From LMUY01 sp965199005 (GTDB taxonomy: Bacteria; Pseudomonadota; Alphaproteobacteria; Acetobacterales; Acetobacteraceae), in the NCBI GenBank assembly GCA_965199005.1, contig CBDAQK010000001.1, forward strand, positions 62,001 through 126,000: a stretch of 64,000 bases of DNA, in the 5' to 3' direction. Shown in pieces: positions 24,397 through 33,346 of this stretch. A program made the translations under genes and the position numbers. The notes under the pieces were generated by a model. The model was not told the origin of the DNA. It did no database searches and saw only the letters and a program-made list of their open reading frames with translations. Numbering within the stretch: the first letter of the stretch is position 1; each line of letters opens with the position of its first letter.

Positions 24397-26142
24397 ATGT
24401 CGGTCAGCCTTCAGTTGGTTCAGGACGAAAAGGCGGCGCCCGGCTTCGGCGCTGCAGCATTTCGCCGCCTGCTGACGGGCGCGCTTTTGCTGGTGACCGC
24501 GGCACTCGTGATGGCGCCCATTGCGGCCGTCACCTACGGCGCGTTTCGCACGCGGCCGCCGGGTGCACCGCGGGCTGCCTTCACGCTCATCAAGATGGAG
24601 CAGGCCTGGGTCGGCTTATTCACAGGCAGTTGGACCCAGGTGCCGGCCGCCAACACCATTCTGCTGGCGGTTCCCGTCACGATCTTCGCAACGGCCTTGG
24701 GCGTGCTCCTGGCCTGGTGCGTCACGCGAACGGATATGCCGGGGCGCCGCACGCTGGAATTGCTGTTTCTGGTTCCGCTGCTGTACTCGCCCCTGGTAAG
24801 CGTGATCGGCTGGACCGTGCTGGCAGACCCGCAATCCGGTCTGTTGAACAAGGCGTGGACCGCACTGACCGGCTCCCACACCATCCTCATCGATGTCTAC
24901 TCCTATGTCGGGATCGCCTGGGTGATGGTGCTGTACTTCGCACCCTACGCCTTTCTGCTCTGCGCCGGCGCCTTTCGCGCGCTGGACAGCACGCTGGAAG
25001 AGGCGGCGGCCATGTCGGGGGCCGGGCTGTTGCGCCGGCTCACCTTCGTGACCTTCCCCATCATGACGGCCGGCATCGGGGCGGCCGCGCTGTTCATCTT
25101 CACGCTGGCCCTCGAGCAATTCGCCATTCCCGGCTTCCTGGGGGCGCACGTTCATTTTGAAACCCTGGCCTACGCCATCTACCAGCGAACCAACTCGTAT
25201 CCGAGCGATCTGCCCGGTGCGGCGGCGGCTGGTACCTTGCTTCTGGTCCTGTCGTCGTTGGGGCTTTACGCCTACCGCCGCCTGACCCGGCAGACCAAGC
25301 GGTTCGTCACCGTCACGGCGCGCGGCTATCGCCCCACGCCGACGGAACTCGGACGCGCTGGCCCGTTGCTGGCAGCCGGGTGTGGCGTGTTGTTCACGCT
25401 GGGTGTGGCGCTGCCGCTGGCCGCGGTGTTGTTGCGGGCCTTGCTCGCGGTCCGTACGACGGAGCTCGATCTGAGCGCGTTGAGCTTCGACAATTTTCGC
25501 GGCCTCTTCACCGCCGAAGACATCCTGCTGGGCATGCGCAACACGGCCTGGCTCGCCTTCGGTGCCGCCAGCGCGTGTGCCACGATGGGGTTGCTCGTGG
25601 GATATCTGCTGGTTCGCCGCGCCTCCCGCACGACGACGCTGTTGGACTATTTGGTGGCCCTGCCCATCGGCATTCCCGGCACCGTGTTCGGGGTGGGGAT
25701 GCTGTGGGCCTATGTCCGGACACCGTTGTATTTGACGCTTTGGATTTTGCTGTTGGCCTTTGTTGTCCGTTACATGGTGTACTCCGTGCGCACGGTCTCC
25801 GGCGGGCTGATGCAGATCGACCCGGTGCTCGAGGAAAGTGCGGCCATTGCCGGGGGTAGCCCGCTGCGGTCGTTCCTATTCGTCGACTTGCCGCTGCTGA
25901 AGCCGGTGATTGCCTCGGCGTGGCTGCTGGTGTTCCTGATCGTCATGCGGGAGATTTCTGCCAGCGTCATCCTGTACGGACCCAACTCCGTGACGTTGCC
26001 CGTCCTGACCTGGTCCTACCTCAACGACGGCTCCTACGGAATCGCGAGCGCCCTCGCGATCGTGCAAGTGGTCGTCGTCGGGGCCGTCGTCGTGGTCATG
26101 CGCAAACTGTTCGGCGCCGACGTTCGCGGACGGTCGGAATAG
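24397..26142 (+). CDS. ABC transporter permease, two-domain FbpB type
   Basis: A 581-residue permease made of two fused six-helix halves. Each half has its EAA docking loop: LEEAAAMSGAGLLRRLTFVTFP in the first and LEESAAIAGGSPLRSFLFVDLP in the second. This fused layout is that of the iron(III)/thiamine/2-aminoethylphosphonate importers. A GGAGGAGGC block immediately precedes the ATG. A weak independent promoter in the 142-bp upstream gap cannot be excluded. It would work with the ATPase at 26145 and either of the two binding proteins. Confidence 0.93.
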   Translation: MSVSLQLVQDEKAAPGFGAAAFRRLLTGALLLVTAALVMAPIAAVTYGAFRTRPPGAPRAAFTLIKMEQAWVGLFTGSWTQVPAANTILLAVPVTIFATALGVLLAWCVTRTDMPGRRTLELLFLVPLLYSPLVSVIGWTVLADPQSGLLNKAWTALTGSHTILIDVYSYVGIAWVMVLYFAPYAFLLCAGAFRALDSTLEEAAAMSGAGLLRRLTFVTFPIMTAGIGAAALFIFTLALEQFAIPGFLGAHVHFETLAYAIYQRTNSYPSDLPGAAAAGTLLLVLSSLGLYAYRRLTRQTKRFVTVTARGYRPTPTELGRAGPLLAAGCGVLFTLGVALPLAAVLLRALLAVRTTELDLSALSFDNFRGLFTAEDILLGMRNTAWLAFGAASACATMGLLVGYLLVRRASRTTTLLDYLVALPIGIPGTVFGVGMLWAYVRTPLYLTLWILLLAFVVRYMVYSVRTVSGGLMQIDPVLEESAAIAGGSPLRSFLFVDLPLLKPVIASAWLLVFLIVMREISASVILYGPNSVTLPVLTWSYLNDGSYGIASALAIVQVVVVGAVVVVMRKLFGADVRGRSE

Positions 26143-26144
26143 CG

Positions 26145-27209
26145 ATGTCGAGCATCCGCATCACGGGGCTCCATCGGCGTTTCAGCCCGCAATTCGCGGT
26201 CACCGACCTGGAACTGGACGTGGTGTCCGGCGAGTTCCTGACCCTGCTCGGCCCCAGCGGTTCCGGCAAGACAACCACCCTGCGCATGATCGCCGGGCTC
26301 GAACGGCCGGATACGGGGAGCATCCGGGTCGGCAACCGGGTGGTGAACGGGCCCGGCGTGTTCGTGCCGCCGCACCAGCGCAATATGGGGATGGTGTTCC
26401 AAAGCTACGCCGTGTGGCCGCACCGGACGGTCTACCAAAACGTGGCCTTCCCGCTGCAGGTCAAGCGCGTGCCGAAGGCGGAGGAGCGTGCCCGCGTTGC
26501 GCGCATCCTCGATCTGGTCGAGCTGCCAGCGGCGGATTTCGGCAGCCGCTTCGCCAGCCAATTGTCGGGGGGTCAGCAGCAACGGGTCTCCTTGGCACGC
26601 GCCCTCGTGGCCGACCCGGAGGTGATCCTGTACGACGAACCGCTGTCGAACTTGGATGCCCGGCTGCGGGAGACGATGCGGATCCTTTTGCGCAGCATCC
26701 ATAGCCGCATCGCCACGACAGCAGTCTACGTCACCCATGACCAGACCGAGGCCATGGTGCTGTCGGACCGCATCTGCGTCATGAGCCGGGGCCGAATCGT
26801 CCAACAGGCGACGCCACGCGAGTTGTACAACCGCCCGGCCGACCTCTTCGTCACGGAATTTATCGGTGGCACCAATATCGTCCCCATCGAGGCCGCGGAT
26901 CGGGTCCGTGGGGAGGTTCGCCTGCCGGGTGGCTGGGTGTTGCGCGTGCCGCCCTGGACCAACGAGGCGGCTTCCAAACTGGCCGTGCGGTTCCACCATG
27001 TGGGGCTGCTGCCAGAGGGGGCGGTGGCGGAAAACGCGTTGGACGCCACGGTGCAGGACTGCGAGTTCCAGGGCGACCGCATGCGCCTGACGCTGCGTGT
27101 GTGCGACGCCCTGACGTTGACCGCCGAAGCCATCGCAGCCCCTGGGCTGCCAGAGCCGGGTGCGTCCATCCGGGCCGTGCTGCCGGCTGATTTGTGCATT
27201 GTGATCTGA
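26145..27209 (+). CDS. ABC transporter ATP-binding protein, FbpC/PotA type
   Basis: A 354-residue ATPase, complete: Walker A GPSGSGKTT (36-44), Q-loop in VFQSYAVWPH, signature LSGGQQQ (140-146), Walker B ILYDEP (161-166), switch His in YVTHDQTEA and a C-terminal TOBE domain. It starts 2 bp after the permease stop. It is the motor of the importer that opens this operon. Confidence 0.93.
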   Translation: MSSIRITGLHRRFSPQFAVTDLELDVVSGEFLTLLGPSGSGKTTTLRMIAGLERPDTGSIRVGNRVVNGPGVFVPPHQRNMGMVFQSYAVWPHRTVYQNVAFPLQVKRVPKAEERARVARILDLVELPAADFGSRFASQLSGGQQQRVSLARALVADPEVILYDEPLSNLDARLRETMRILLRSIHSRIATTAVYVTHDQTEAMVLSDRICVMSRGRIVQQATPRELYNRPADLFVTEFIGGTNIVPIEAADRVRGEVRLPGGWVLRVPPWTNEAASKLAVRFHHVGLLPEGAVAENALDATVQDCEFQGDRMRLTLRVCDALTLTAEAIAAPGLPEPGASIRAVLPADLCIVI

Positions 27210-27221
27210 AGGAGACAACCA

Positions 27222-28385
27222 ATGGCCAATGACATGGCAAAGGCAATCCGGGACAAGACGGCCATTAGCGGCGTGTCTGTGATGATGGGCGACTACGCCG
27301 ACCGCACGGCCCTCTCCTTGGCGGTGGAGGCCTTCCAGCTTGCCCTGGCCGATGCGGGGATGTCGCACCACGAGGTCGATGGTCTGATGTGCCTGTCATA
27401 CGGCGCGGATTATGACCGGTTCCTCGAAGCGACGGGCGTGGAAACGCGGTATGTCTTTCAGGGCTGGACGCACGGCCGGTTCGTGCAGCCAACCTTGCAC
27501 CAGGCGGCGATGGTGGTCGCCAGCGGAATGGCCAACGCGGTCGCGATCGTGCATGGCAAGAAACACAAGGCGTATGGCCAGCCCGTCGATACGGAGATGT
27601 GGCGCCAAGGGCTGGGGCCGCATGGCGAAAGCCCGGCCTATGGCGGCTTCGGGCCAGCCTTGGCACCCGCCCTGGCCGTCCAGCGCTATTTGCACATGTA
27701 CAATGGCAAGCCCGACAGCCTGGCGCCGATTGCCATGACGCTGCGCGCGAACGCCATCCTCAACCCCGATGCCATGCGCCGTCAGCCGATGTCGAAGGAA
27801 GATTACCTGAACTCGCGGTGGATCATGGAGCCGTTGCGGCTGTTCGATTGCTGCCAGAATAACGACGGCGCCGCTTGCATCATCGTCACCTCTGCCGAGC
27901 GGGCGAAAGACTGCAAGCACAAGCCGGCCTATATCTCGGGCTTTCAGGGCGTGCATGCCGGTCGCCAGCGGCACAACTTCACCCTGCCCGGCCTGGGTGT
28001 GGCGCAGCAGGACGTGTTCCCCTTCATCCCGACGAAGGAGGACATGACGGTCTACGACATGGCCGGCATCGACCGGAGCGATGTCGATATGCTGATGACA
28101 TACGACGCGTTCACCCCCTGCATCCTGTTCGCGCTGGAGCGGTTCGGGTTCTGCAAACCCGGCGAGGCTCTGGAGTTCGTGAAGGACGGCAGGATCGGCG
28201 TCGGCGGGGAACTGCCGATGAATACCTCGGGCGGGTTGCTGTCCGAGGGCCACGTATCCGGCTGGAACCTGTTCACCGAATGCGTCCGGCAGCTCCGCGG
28301 TGAGTGCGGCGCTCGCCAGGTGAAGGATTGCGAGGTGGTCCAGTATGGCAGCTTCCTCGGCGAATCCATCATCTTCCGGAATTAA
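27222..28385 (+). CDS. Thiolase-like protein lacking the nucleophilic Cys
   Basis: A 387-residue protein with the thiolase fold of the SCP2/lipid-transfer type. The C-terminal active-site block NTSGGLLSEGHVSG keeps the NxxGG and GH motifs. At the place of the catalytic cysteine the sequence reads THGRFVQPTLHQ, without any Cys. Such Cys-less thiolases often pair with a DUF35 protein and, in the Ltp2 case, act as retro-aldolases on acyl-CoA side chains. A DUF35 gene follows directly, 11 bp downstream. AGGAGA precedes the ATG. I infer carbon-carbon cleavage of a hydroxyacyl-CoA rather than thiolysis. Confidence 0.87.
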   Translation: MANDMAKAIRDKTAISGVSVMMGDYADRTALSLAVEAFQLALADAGMSHHEVDGLMCLSYGADYDRFLEATGVETRYVFQGWTHGRFVQPTLHQAAMVVASGMANAVAIVHGKKHKAYGQPVDTEMWRQGLGPHGESPAYGGFGPALAPALAVQRYLHMYNGKPDSLAPIAMTLRANAILNPDAMRRQPMSKEDYLNSRWIMEPLRLFDCCQNNDGAACIIVTSAERAKDCKHKPAYISGFQGVHAGRQRHNFTLPGLGVAQQDVFPFIPTKEDMTVYDMAGIDRSDVDMLMTYDAFTPCILFALERFGFCKPGEALEFVKDGRIGVGGELPMNTSGGLLSEGHVSGWNLFTECVRQLRGECGARQVKDCEVVQYGSFLGESIIFRN

Positions 28386-28396
28386 GGAGGCCTATT

Positions 28397-28870
28397 ATGA
28401 GCACGACGACCAGCCCGGCAAAACCCGCCCAGCCCGCAAACCCCCTCACACCGCGCGATGAAAAGACCGGGCGTTACCTGCCCATAATCTTTCCTGAGGA
28501 AAAGCCGTATTGGGACGCGGCCAAGCAGCATAAGCTCGTCCTGCAGCGTTGCAGCGAATGTGGCCGCGTGCGCTATCCCATCGGGCCGACCTGTCCGTGG
28601 GACCTCTCGAACAAGTTCGAGTGGGAGCAGATGTCCGGCCGCGGCGTGGTCCATAATTTCGTCATCTACCACAAGCCGTGGACGCCGTACTATCGCGACA
28701 AGGTTCCGTATGCCCTCGTCCAGGTGGAGATCGAGGAAGGTCCGCGCCTGACGACCAATCTATTCGAGGTACCAGTGCACCAGGTCCGCATCGGCATCCC
28801 CGTCGAAGCAGTCTGGGAGGATGTGACCGACGCCGTCTCGCTCCTGCAATTCCGTCCACGGCAGAGTTGA
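28397..28870 (+). CDS. DUF35 zinc-ribbon/OB-fold protein
   Basis: A 157-residue partner protein. An N-terminal helix (EEKPYWDAAKQHKL) leads into a rubredoxin-like ribbon with C-x2-C (RCSECGR) and a second half reading TCPWD, where the fourth ligand is Asp instead of Cys. The OB fold follows (GRGVVHNFVIYHKPW through LTTNLFEV). These proteins bind thiolase-like enzymes and help position the CoA substrate. AAGGAGG lies 6 bases before the ATG. Its place directly behind the Cys-less thiolase is the standard arrangement. Confidence 0.9.
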   Translation: MSTTTSPAKPAQPANPLTPRDEKTGRYLPIIFPEEKPYWDAAKQHKLVLQRCSECGRVRYPIGPTCPWDLSNKFEWEQMSGRGVVHNFVIYHKPWTPYYRDKVPYALVQVEIEEGPRLTTNLFEVPVHQVRIGIPVEAVWEDVTDAVSLLQFRPRQS

Positions 28871-28873
28871 ACC

Positions 28874-29887
28874 ATGCAGGGCGGATTGCTGGACGAGGAC
28901 GGCCCCGACAAGATCCGCATGCCGGAGGCGGACGCGCGGGCGCTGGGGGAGGAATCGCTGCGGCGGCTGGGTTACACGCCGGAAGAGGCAGGCATCATCA
29001 CCGATCAAATGATCGACAATGCGCTATGTGGCTACCGCTTCGCCAGCCTCCCACGGATCCTGGCGATCGCCGGGGAGGAGAAGAGCCGCCAGCCGCGCCG
29101 CCCGATGACGATCCTGCGCGAGACGCCGGTTTCCGCGTTGGTCGATGGCGGGAACAATGTCGGCTATTTGGCGGCCTATCGCGGCACCCAGATCGCGATC
29201 GAGAAGGCCAGGTCGAGCGGCATTGCCATCGTCGGCGTGTCCGACAGCTACTATAGCGGCCGCAACGCCTATTACGTCGAGCTCATCGCGCGCGCCGGGT
29301 TGGTGGGCATCCATACCGCCAGCGCACAACCACGCGTGCTGCCGCCTGGTGGCACAAGGCCCGCGCTGGGGACCAACCCGTTCGCGGTCGGCTTCCCGAC
29401 GCAAGGCGAGCCGGTGGTCTACGATATCGGCACCGCGTCGATGATGTGGGGCGAGGTGCTGTTGCACGCCCATCTCGGGCTGCCGATTCCGGAAGGCATC
29501 GGGTTCGATGCGGCGGGTCAACCGACCGTGGACGCAGCGGAAGTCGTGAAGGGCGGCGTGATCCCGTTCGGCGGCCATAAGGGCTATGGCTTATCCTTCA
29601 CCATCCAGGCGCTCGGGCTGCTGGCGGGCGCCACGCTGCCGCGCGGCCAGGTGCAGGATTACGGGTTCCTGTTCATCGCGATCGACCCGGCCATCCTGCT
29701 TGGACCCGGCGCGTTTCCCGGCGAAATGTCCGAGTTGGTGGAACGCGTCAAGGCGACGCCACGCGGAGAAGGCGTCGACGAAATCCGCGTACCCTCCGAG
29801 CGTGCATTCCGCGAGCGGGCGCGGCGCCGGGTGGAGGGCATCGTGCTGGACCGCAAGGTCGTGGAGTCGTTGAGGGCGCTGCCGTGA
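28874..29887 (+). CDS. Ldh-family (malate/L-sulfolactate type) dehydrogenase
   Basis: A 337-residue NAD(P)-dependent oxidoreductase of the Ldh_2 family, which includes malate, ureidoglycolate, sulfolactate and 2,3-diketogulonate enzymes. Typical landmarks are SDSYYSGRNAYYVE (His/Asn site region), ALGTNPFAVGFPT, YDIGTASMMWGEV and FGGHKGYGLSF. It would oxidise a 2-hydroxy acid or reduce a 2-keto acid. It starts 3 bp after the DUF35 stop, and its own stop overlaps the next start (GTGA). The N-terminus is slightly short for the family but complete. Confidence 0.88.
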   Translation: MQGGLLDEDGPDKIRMPEADARALGEESLRRLGYTPEEAGIITDQMIDNALCGYRFASLPRILAIAGEEKSRQPRRPMTILRETPVSALVDGGNNVGYLAAYRGTQIAIEKARSSGIAIVGVSDSYYSGRNAYYVELIARAGLVGIHTASAQPRVLPPGGTRPALGTNPFAVGFPTQGEPVVYDIGTASMMWGEVLLHAHLGLPIPEGIGFDAAGQPTVDAAEVVKGGVIPFGGHKGYGLSFTIQALGLLAGATLPRGQVQDYGFLFIAIDPAILLGPGAFPGEMSELVERVKATPRGEGVDEIRVPSERAFRERARRRVEGIVLDRKVVESLRALP

Positions 29888-31041
29888 AACAGGATTTGGC
29901 TGGCCCGCTGACCGGGCTTCGCGTCATGGACGTCAGCATCATGGCGGCCGGCCCTTGGACGGGGGCCTTGCTGGGCATGCTAGGGGCGGAGGTCATCAAG
30001 GTCGAACCGCCGGCGGGCGATGGGACGCGATGGGTGATGCCGACCCAGAATGGCCTCGGCACCAACTTCATCTCCATGAACGTCAACAAGCAAGACATCA
30101 CGCTGGATTTCAAAGACCCGGCGGACATGGCATTGGCCCGCCGGCTCGCGGCGGAGTGCGACGTTTTCGTGCAGAATTTCCGGCCCGGCGTCATAGAGCG
30201 CCTCGGGCTCGACTGGCCCACGCTGCAGGCGATCAATCCGCGCCTGGTGTATTGCGCCATTTCCGGATTTGGCGAAAAGGGGCCGTTGGCGAAGGCCGGC
30301 TGCGCAGACCCCATCATGCAGGCGTTTAGCGGCTTTGCCTGCAGCAACGGCGCGCCAGGTGATGAGGTGGAAGCGTTCCGCTTTACCGGGTTCATCGACC
30401 TCACCACGGCGAGTACCGCGGCGGAAGGCATCCTGGCGGCGCTCTACGAGCGTGAGTCGTCTGGACTGGGCCAGAAGGTCGAAGTCTCCATGCTCGAAGC
30501 CGCGCTTGAGATCCAGTTCACCCGGATTGCCGAGTTGCAGGGTGCCGGGCTGGTGCCGCAGCCACGCGGTAGTGAAAACCCGGCCTTTGCACCGGACGGC
30601 GCTTACCGGGCCCGCGACCGATGGGTGTTCGTCTCGGTCAAGACCGACGCGGAATGGGCGAAACTATGCAGCGCCCTGGGCATCGGGCACGACCCGCGCC
30701 TGGTCAGCAACCGCGGGCGTGTGGCGCATCGGGACGTCGTGAATGCTTTGTTGGAGCCTCTTTTTGCCAGCAAGCCGGCGATCTGGTGGCTTCGGTTGCT
30801 TGCCCGCTCCGGGATCGTGTGCTGGGAAGCGCATGAGTTCGAGACGTTCCGCCACCATGCCCAGGTCACCGAAAATGAGATGGTCGCCACCATCAGCCAT
30901 CCCGAATACGGCGAGGTGACGGTGGGCGGCAGGCCGTGGGCGTTCTCCGCGACGCCCTGCCGGGTCACGGCACCGAGTATGCCCGGGGCGGACACGGCGC
31001 GTGTCCGCGCTTGGCTCGCGCCCGCCACGGCGGGGAGCTGA
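29884..31041 (+). CDS. CaiB/BaiF-family CoA-transferase (1)
   Basis: A 385-residue class III CoA-transferase that moves CoA between carboxylic acids. The catalytic aspartate is D142 in CADPIMQAFSG; LGAEVIKVEPPAGD and QNFRPGVIERLGLD are family signatures. The start is GTG, overlapping the preceding stop by 4 bp. In this operon it would activate the imported acid to its CoA thioester. Subunits of this family form interlocked dimers; a second family member follows directly, so a heterodimer is possible. Confidence 0.92.
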   Translation: MKQDLAGPLTGLRVMDVSIMAAGPWTGALLGMLGAEVIKVEPPAGDGTRWVMPTQNGLGTNFISMNVNKQDITLDFKDPADMALARRLAAECDVFVQNFRPGVIERLGLDWPTLQAINPRLVYCAISGFGEKGPLAKAGCADPIMQAFSGFACSNGAPGDEVEAFRFTGFIDLTTASTAAEGILAALYERESSGLGQKVEVSMLEAALEIQFTRIAELQGAGLVPQPRGSENPAFAPDGAYRARDRWVFVSVKTDAEWAKLCSALGIGHDPRLVSNRGRVAHRDVVNALLEPLFASKPAIWWLRLLARSGIVCWEAHEFETFRHHAQVTENEMVATISHPEYGEVTVGGRPWAFSATPCRVTAPSMPGADTARVRAWLAPATAGS

Positions 31042-31044
31042 GCC

Positions 31045-32253
31045 ATGTTGGACGGCATCCGTGTGGTCGAGTTTGCCGAGGGGCTCGCCGGGCCGATGGC
31101 AGCCTTGCGCCTGGGTGACTTAGGCGCGTCCGTCGTCAAGATCGAGCCTGAAGCCGGCGACTGGATGCGGGGGGCGCAACCGGAGATGGACGATGGCACC
31201 TCCGCCGCCTTCTTCGCGCTCAACCGCGGGAAGCAAAGCGTCGCCCTGGGTGCAAACCCGCAGGAGGCCGCGCCGCTGCTGCTGCGGCTGCTGGCCAGGG
31301 CGGACGTGTTCATTACGGACCGCCCGGACGCGGAGTTGCAGCGCCTGGGGCTGGATGCTGCGATGGAGTCCGGGTGGAAGGAAAATCCTACGCTCGTTGT
31401 TGCCGACGTGACGGATTGGGGGCGGCGCGGTCCATGGGCGAACCGCCCCGGCTCCGAACTCGCCGCCCAGGCGATGGCCGGCTACACGCGCTATTTGGGC
31501 CGTGCCGGAGACCCGCCGGAGCGCCTGGGGGCAGATGTGGGTGGGGCGGGAGCTGGGACGTTCACGGTGCAGGCCGTGCTGGCCGCTTTGCTGTGGCGGC
31601 GGCGGCACGGCGTTGGCCAACGTGTTTCGACCTCGGCCCTGAACGCACTCACCAGCATGAAGAGCATCCAACTGGCAGCGCAGTCCAATCCCGACCAGTA
31701 TTCCGGCCCGCGCGTGGGTGGCCCGCACGACCCGCCCGAACGGGGGTGGAAAACCGCGGATCGACCGATTTTCCTGTCCTTTGGCGGGTCGGTGGGGGCG
31801 GCTGGGCGGCCTGGCTGGTCCCAATTTGTCGACGAGATTGGCTTAGGGGCGCTGAAGCAGGACAAACGGCTGGACGCGAATGGCCGCAACTCAACGGGCC
31901 ATGGGTCGCTGGTGCATGAAATGCGGCCGGCCTACGAGGCCGGTTTTGCGCACCACAAGGCCGACGCGCTGGTGGCAGCGATCCGGAAATACGGCGCCAA
32001 CGTCGCGATGTATATGCGGGCGAACGAGACCATGGAGCATCCGCAGACCAAAGCATTGGAGATTGAACGCGAGGTGGCGGGACCGTCCGGGCTGGCGAAG
32101 GTACGCGCCTTTCCGGCCCGTTTCTCGCGCAGCAGCCCAACCCTGCGGGGGGGCCTGCCCCATCTCGGCGAGCATACCGGGCAAGTGGCTGGGGAAGCCG
32201 GCTTTTCCCCGGAAGAAGTGACAGAGCTTCGGCGCAAGGGCGGCCTGACATGA
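31045..32253 (+). CDS. CaiB/BaiF-family CoA-transferase-like protein (2)
   Basis: A 402-residue class III CoA-transferase-like protein: LGASVVKIEPEAGD at the N-terminus and LRGGLPHLGEHTGQV near the C-terminus. Where the catalytic Asp is expected it has E138 (GSELAAQAMAG), four residues before the conserved Gln, as judged by lining it up with the preceding gene product. It may be inactive, structural, or use Glu. It starts 3 bp after the first transferase, and its stop overlaps the next start (ATGA). Confidence 0.88.
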   Translation: MLDGIRVVEFAEGLAGPMAALRLGDLGASVVKIEPEAGDWMRGAQPEMDDGTSAAFFALNRGKQSVALGANPQEAAPLLLRLLARADVFITDRPDAELQRLGLDAAMESGWKENPTLVVADVTDWGRRGPWANRPGSELAAQAMAGYTRYLGRAGDPPERLGADVGGAGAGTFTVQAVLAALLWRRRHGVGQRVSTSALNALTSMKSIQLAAQSNPDQYSGPRVGGPHDPPERGWKTADRPIFLSFGGSVGAAGRPGWSQFVDEIGLGALKQDKRLDANGRNSTGHGSLVHEMRPAYEAGFAHHKADALVAAIRKYGANVAMYMRANETMEHPQTKALEIEREVAGPSGLAKVRAFPARFSRSSPTLRGGLPHLGEHTGQVAGEAGFSPEEVTELRRKGGLT

Positions 32254-33332
32254 GACGCCGGAGCTTCCTCGCAGGGAGTGCCGGGCTGCTCGCGTCTCGT
32301 ACCTCCGCGGCTCCGGTGGTAGAGGTCATCGAGATCACCCCGGCCCTGATCGCCCAGGCACAGGCCGAAGGGCGGCTTTTGCTCCGCTATAGCAGCCCGG
32401 TCGACGAAGCGACTGCGATGGGCCGCGCGTTCGAGGCCCGATTTGGTGTGAAGGTGCAGCTCGACCGCAAAGTCGGCGTGGTGGCAACACAGACCTTCGC
32501 CACGGAGGAGCGCGCCGGCCAGCACGTGATGGATGTGAATTTCGGTGGCGACCCCGCCGGGTTGCAGGATTTGGGGGAGGAGGGGCTCTACCTCCGATTC
32601 TCCTTGCCTGACCTGGCAGCCAAGCTCGATCCGGCTGCCTATATTCCCAACCTTGGTTACTGCCCCCGCTGGACCGACATCGTGCTGTCGTACAATCCCA
32701 GCCTCATACCACATGCACAGGCCAAGGCGCAGTTTTCGACGTGGCAGGGCCTGCTCGACCCATCGTTGTTGGGAAAAATCGGCATTACCGAGCCGGCGGG
32801 TGGCGGCGTCGCGTTTGCATTGCAGCTCATGTTCTACCGGCTGCCGCAGTATGGCCGTAGCTTCGTCGAGAAACTCGCGGCGCAAAAACCCCGCCTGTAT
32901 CCTGGCTCGGCGCCCGGGCGGGAGGATTTGGCGGCGGGTGCCATCGCGGTGTTCATCCCGAACTGGGAAGCGGTGGGGATGGTCGAGTTCATGAAGGGCG
33001 ACAAAACTGCCTGGACCTACCCGGAGGTGCTGCCTGGCTTTGCCAATAGCCACCTCTCGATTTCCGCGCATGCCCCGCACCCGGCGGCAGCGCGATTGTT
33101 CACCGCATGGTTCTTCACGCCTGAGGGTGCCAAGGCGGTGGAGGCAACGCAGAACCGGCCGACCTTGCGCAACATCCCGGACGACCGAGGGGGCTTACCA
33201 AGCCTGCGCAAAACAGATTGGTGGACCCCGTTGCCCGAGGGCCGGCGCTGGGTACCGGACACCAAGGATTGGGAGGACAATTACGAAGATTTACTGCCGG
33301 ACATGCGGCATCTCCTAGGCTGGACGAGGTAG
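32250..33332 (+). CDS. ABC transporter substrate-binding protein, iron(III)-type fold (copy 2)
   Basis: A 360-residue paralogue of the 23151 product. Shared blocks include TFATEERAGQHVMDVNF, LGYCPRWTDIVLSYNPSLIP, TEPAGGGV, FYRLPQYGR and GREDLAAGAIAVFIPNW. RRRSFLAGSAGLLAS is an export signal with Tat character. The ATG overlaps the second CoA-transferase stop (ATGA), so it belongs to the operon. Having two receptors around one permease/ATPase suggests two related ligands or different affinities. It converges with the thioesterase gene, 14 bp away. Confidence 0.9.
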   Translation: MRRRSFLAGSAGLLASRTSAAPVVEVIEITPALIAQAQAEGRLLLRYSSPVDEATAMGRAFEARFGVKVQLDRKVGVVATQTFATEERAGQHVMDVNFGGDPAGLQDLGEEGLYLRFSLPDLAAKLDPAAYIPNLGYCPRWTDIVLSYNPSLIPHAQAKAQFSTWQGLLDPSLLGKIGITEPAGGGVAFALQLMFYRLPQYGRSFVEKLAAQKPRLYPGSAPGREDLAAGAIAVFIPNWEAVGMVEFMKGDKTAWTYPEVLPGFANSHLSISAHAPHPAAARLFTAWFFTPEGAKAVEATQNRPTLRNIPDDRGGLPSLRKTDWWTPLPEGRRWVPDTKDWEDNYEDLLPDMRHLLGWTR

Positions 33333-33346
33333 GATAAGCCTCACTT

